From Methylomonas sp. UP202 (GTDB taxonomy: Bacteria > Pseudomonadota > Gammaproteobacteria > Methylococcales > Methylomonadaceae): 64,000 nucleotides of DNA. Under the pieces are notes generated by a model. The model ran no database searches. It was not told the origin of the DNA and was given only the letters and a program-made list of their open reading frames with translations. The stretch lies in contig NZ_CP123897.1 in the NCBI RefSeq assembly GCF_029910655.1, positions 2,593,547-2,657,546 of the forward strand, given 5' to 3'. The translations under genes were made by a program, and so were the position numbers. Shown piece after piece: positions 63,981 through 64,000 of this stretch. Position 1 is the stretch's first letter. Each line of letters opens with the position of its first letter.

Positions 63981-64000
63981 GGGGCGCTGATTCAGCGCGG

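Overview
The window (about 55-57% GC by eye) comes from a gammaproteobacterial chromosome, most likely a Methylococcales-type methanotroph close to Methylomonas or Methylobacter. Evidence for a gammaproteobacterium is the block gyrA-serC-pheA-hisC-tyrA-aroA-cmk-rpsA-ihfB, a dbpA helicase and an Escherichia-type dif site. Evidence for the methanotroph-like lifestyle is indirect: molybdenum storage genes mosB-mosA, an uptake-hydrogenase maturation cluster, and four secreted proteins with VPLPA-type PEP-CTERM anchors. No methane oxidation gene is present, so the genus is an inference.

Layout. 1-8.6 kb: a plus-strand signalling and uptake operon (PAS-GGDEF-EAL protein cut by the window edge, TonB-dependent receptor, YfiR-like periplasmic protein, CHASE8-type hybrid histidine kinase). 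8.8-11.6 kb: dihaem cytochrome c peroxidase with terminator, two palindromic intergenic repeats, a low-molecular-weight phosphatase and a dienelactone hydrolase-like enzyme. 11.7-22.6 kb: the gyrA to ihfB block, covering DNA topology, serine, aromatic and histidine synthesis, CMP kinase and ribosomal protein S1. 22.6-29.6 kb: two esterase-like hydrolases, an RND efflux pair, an NlpE-like protein and an NsrR-type iron-sulfur regulator. 29.6-34.3 kb (minus): sucA-sucB with a metallo-beta-lactamase-fold hydrolase. 34.4-39.0 kb: DUF2914 and H-NS-like proteins, a hydrolase/M14 peptidase pair and an OlsF-like double acyltransferase.

39.2-47.9 kb (minus) is the most unusual block. A FecI-FecR-FecA type iron (or other metal) uptake unit is followed, after a candidate cyclic-di-GMP-I riboswitch, by three tandem related VPLPA-CTERM surface proteins and a secreted Asp-box beta-propeller protein with a dockerin-like tail. 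The last three genes overlap, so they are probably one transcript. 48.2-52.7 kb: a DUF4124 protein, then hypB, hypA, hupK, hupJ, hupI and hupH on the minus strand. The hydrogenase structural genes and hypCDEF are not in the window.

53-54.7 kb holds initiator tRNA-Met with promoter and terminator, a small unknown gene, the chromosomal dif site, and a decayed filamentous-phage zot (pI) gene 7 bases from dif. This places the replication terminus here. 54.7-59.3 kb: dbpA, mosB-mosA and a further VPLPA-CTERM protein. 59.7-64 kb: two ABC exporter half-transporters on the minus strand. One appears to have lost its extreme C-terminus by a small deletion. The other carries a roughly 125-residue linker made partly of intergenic repeat sequence.
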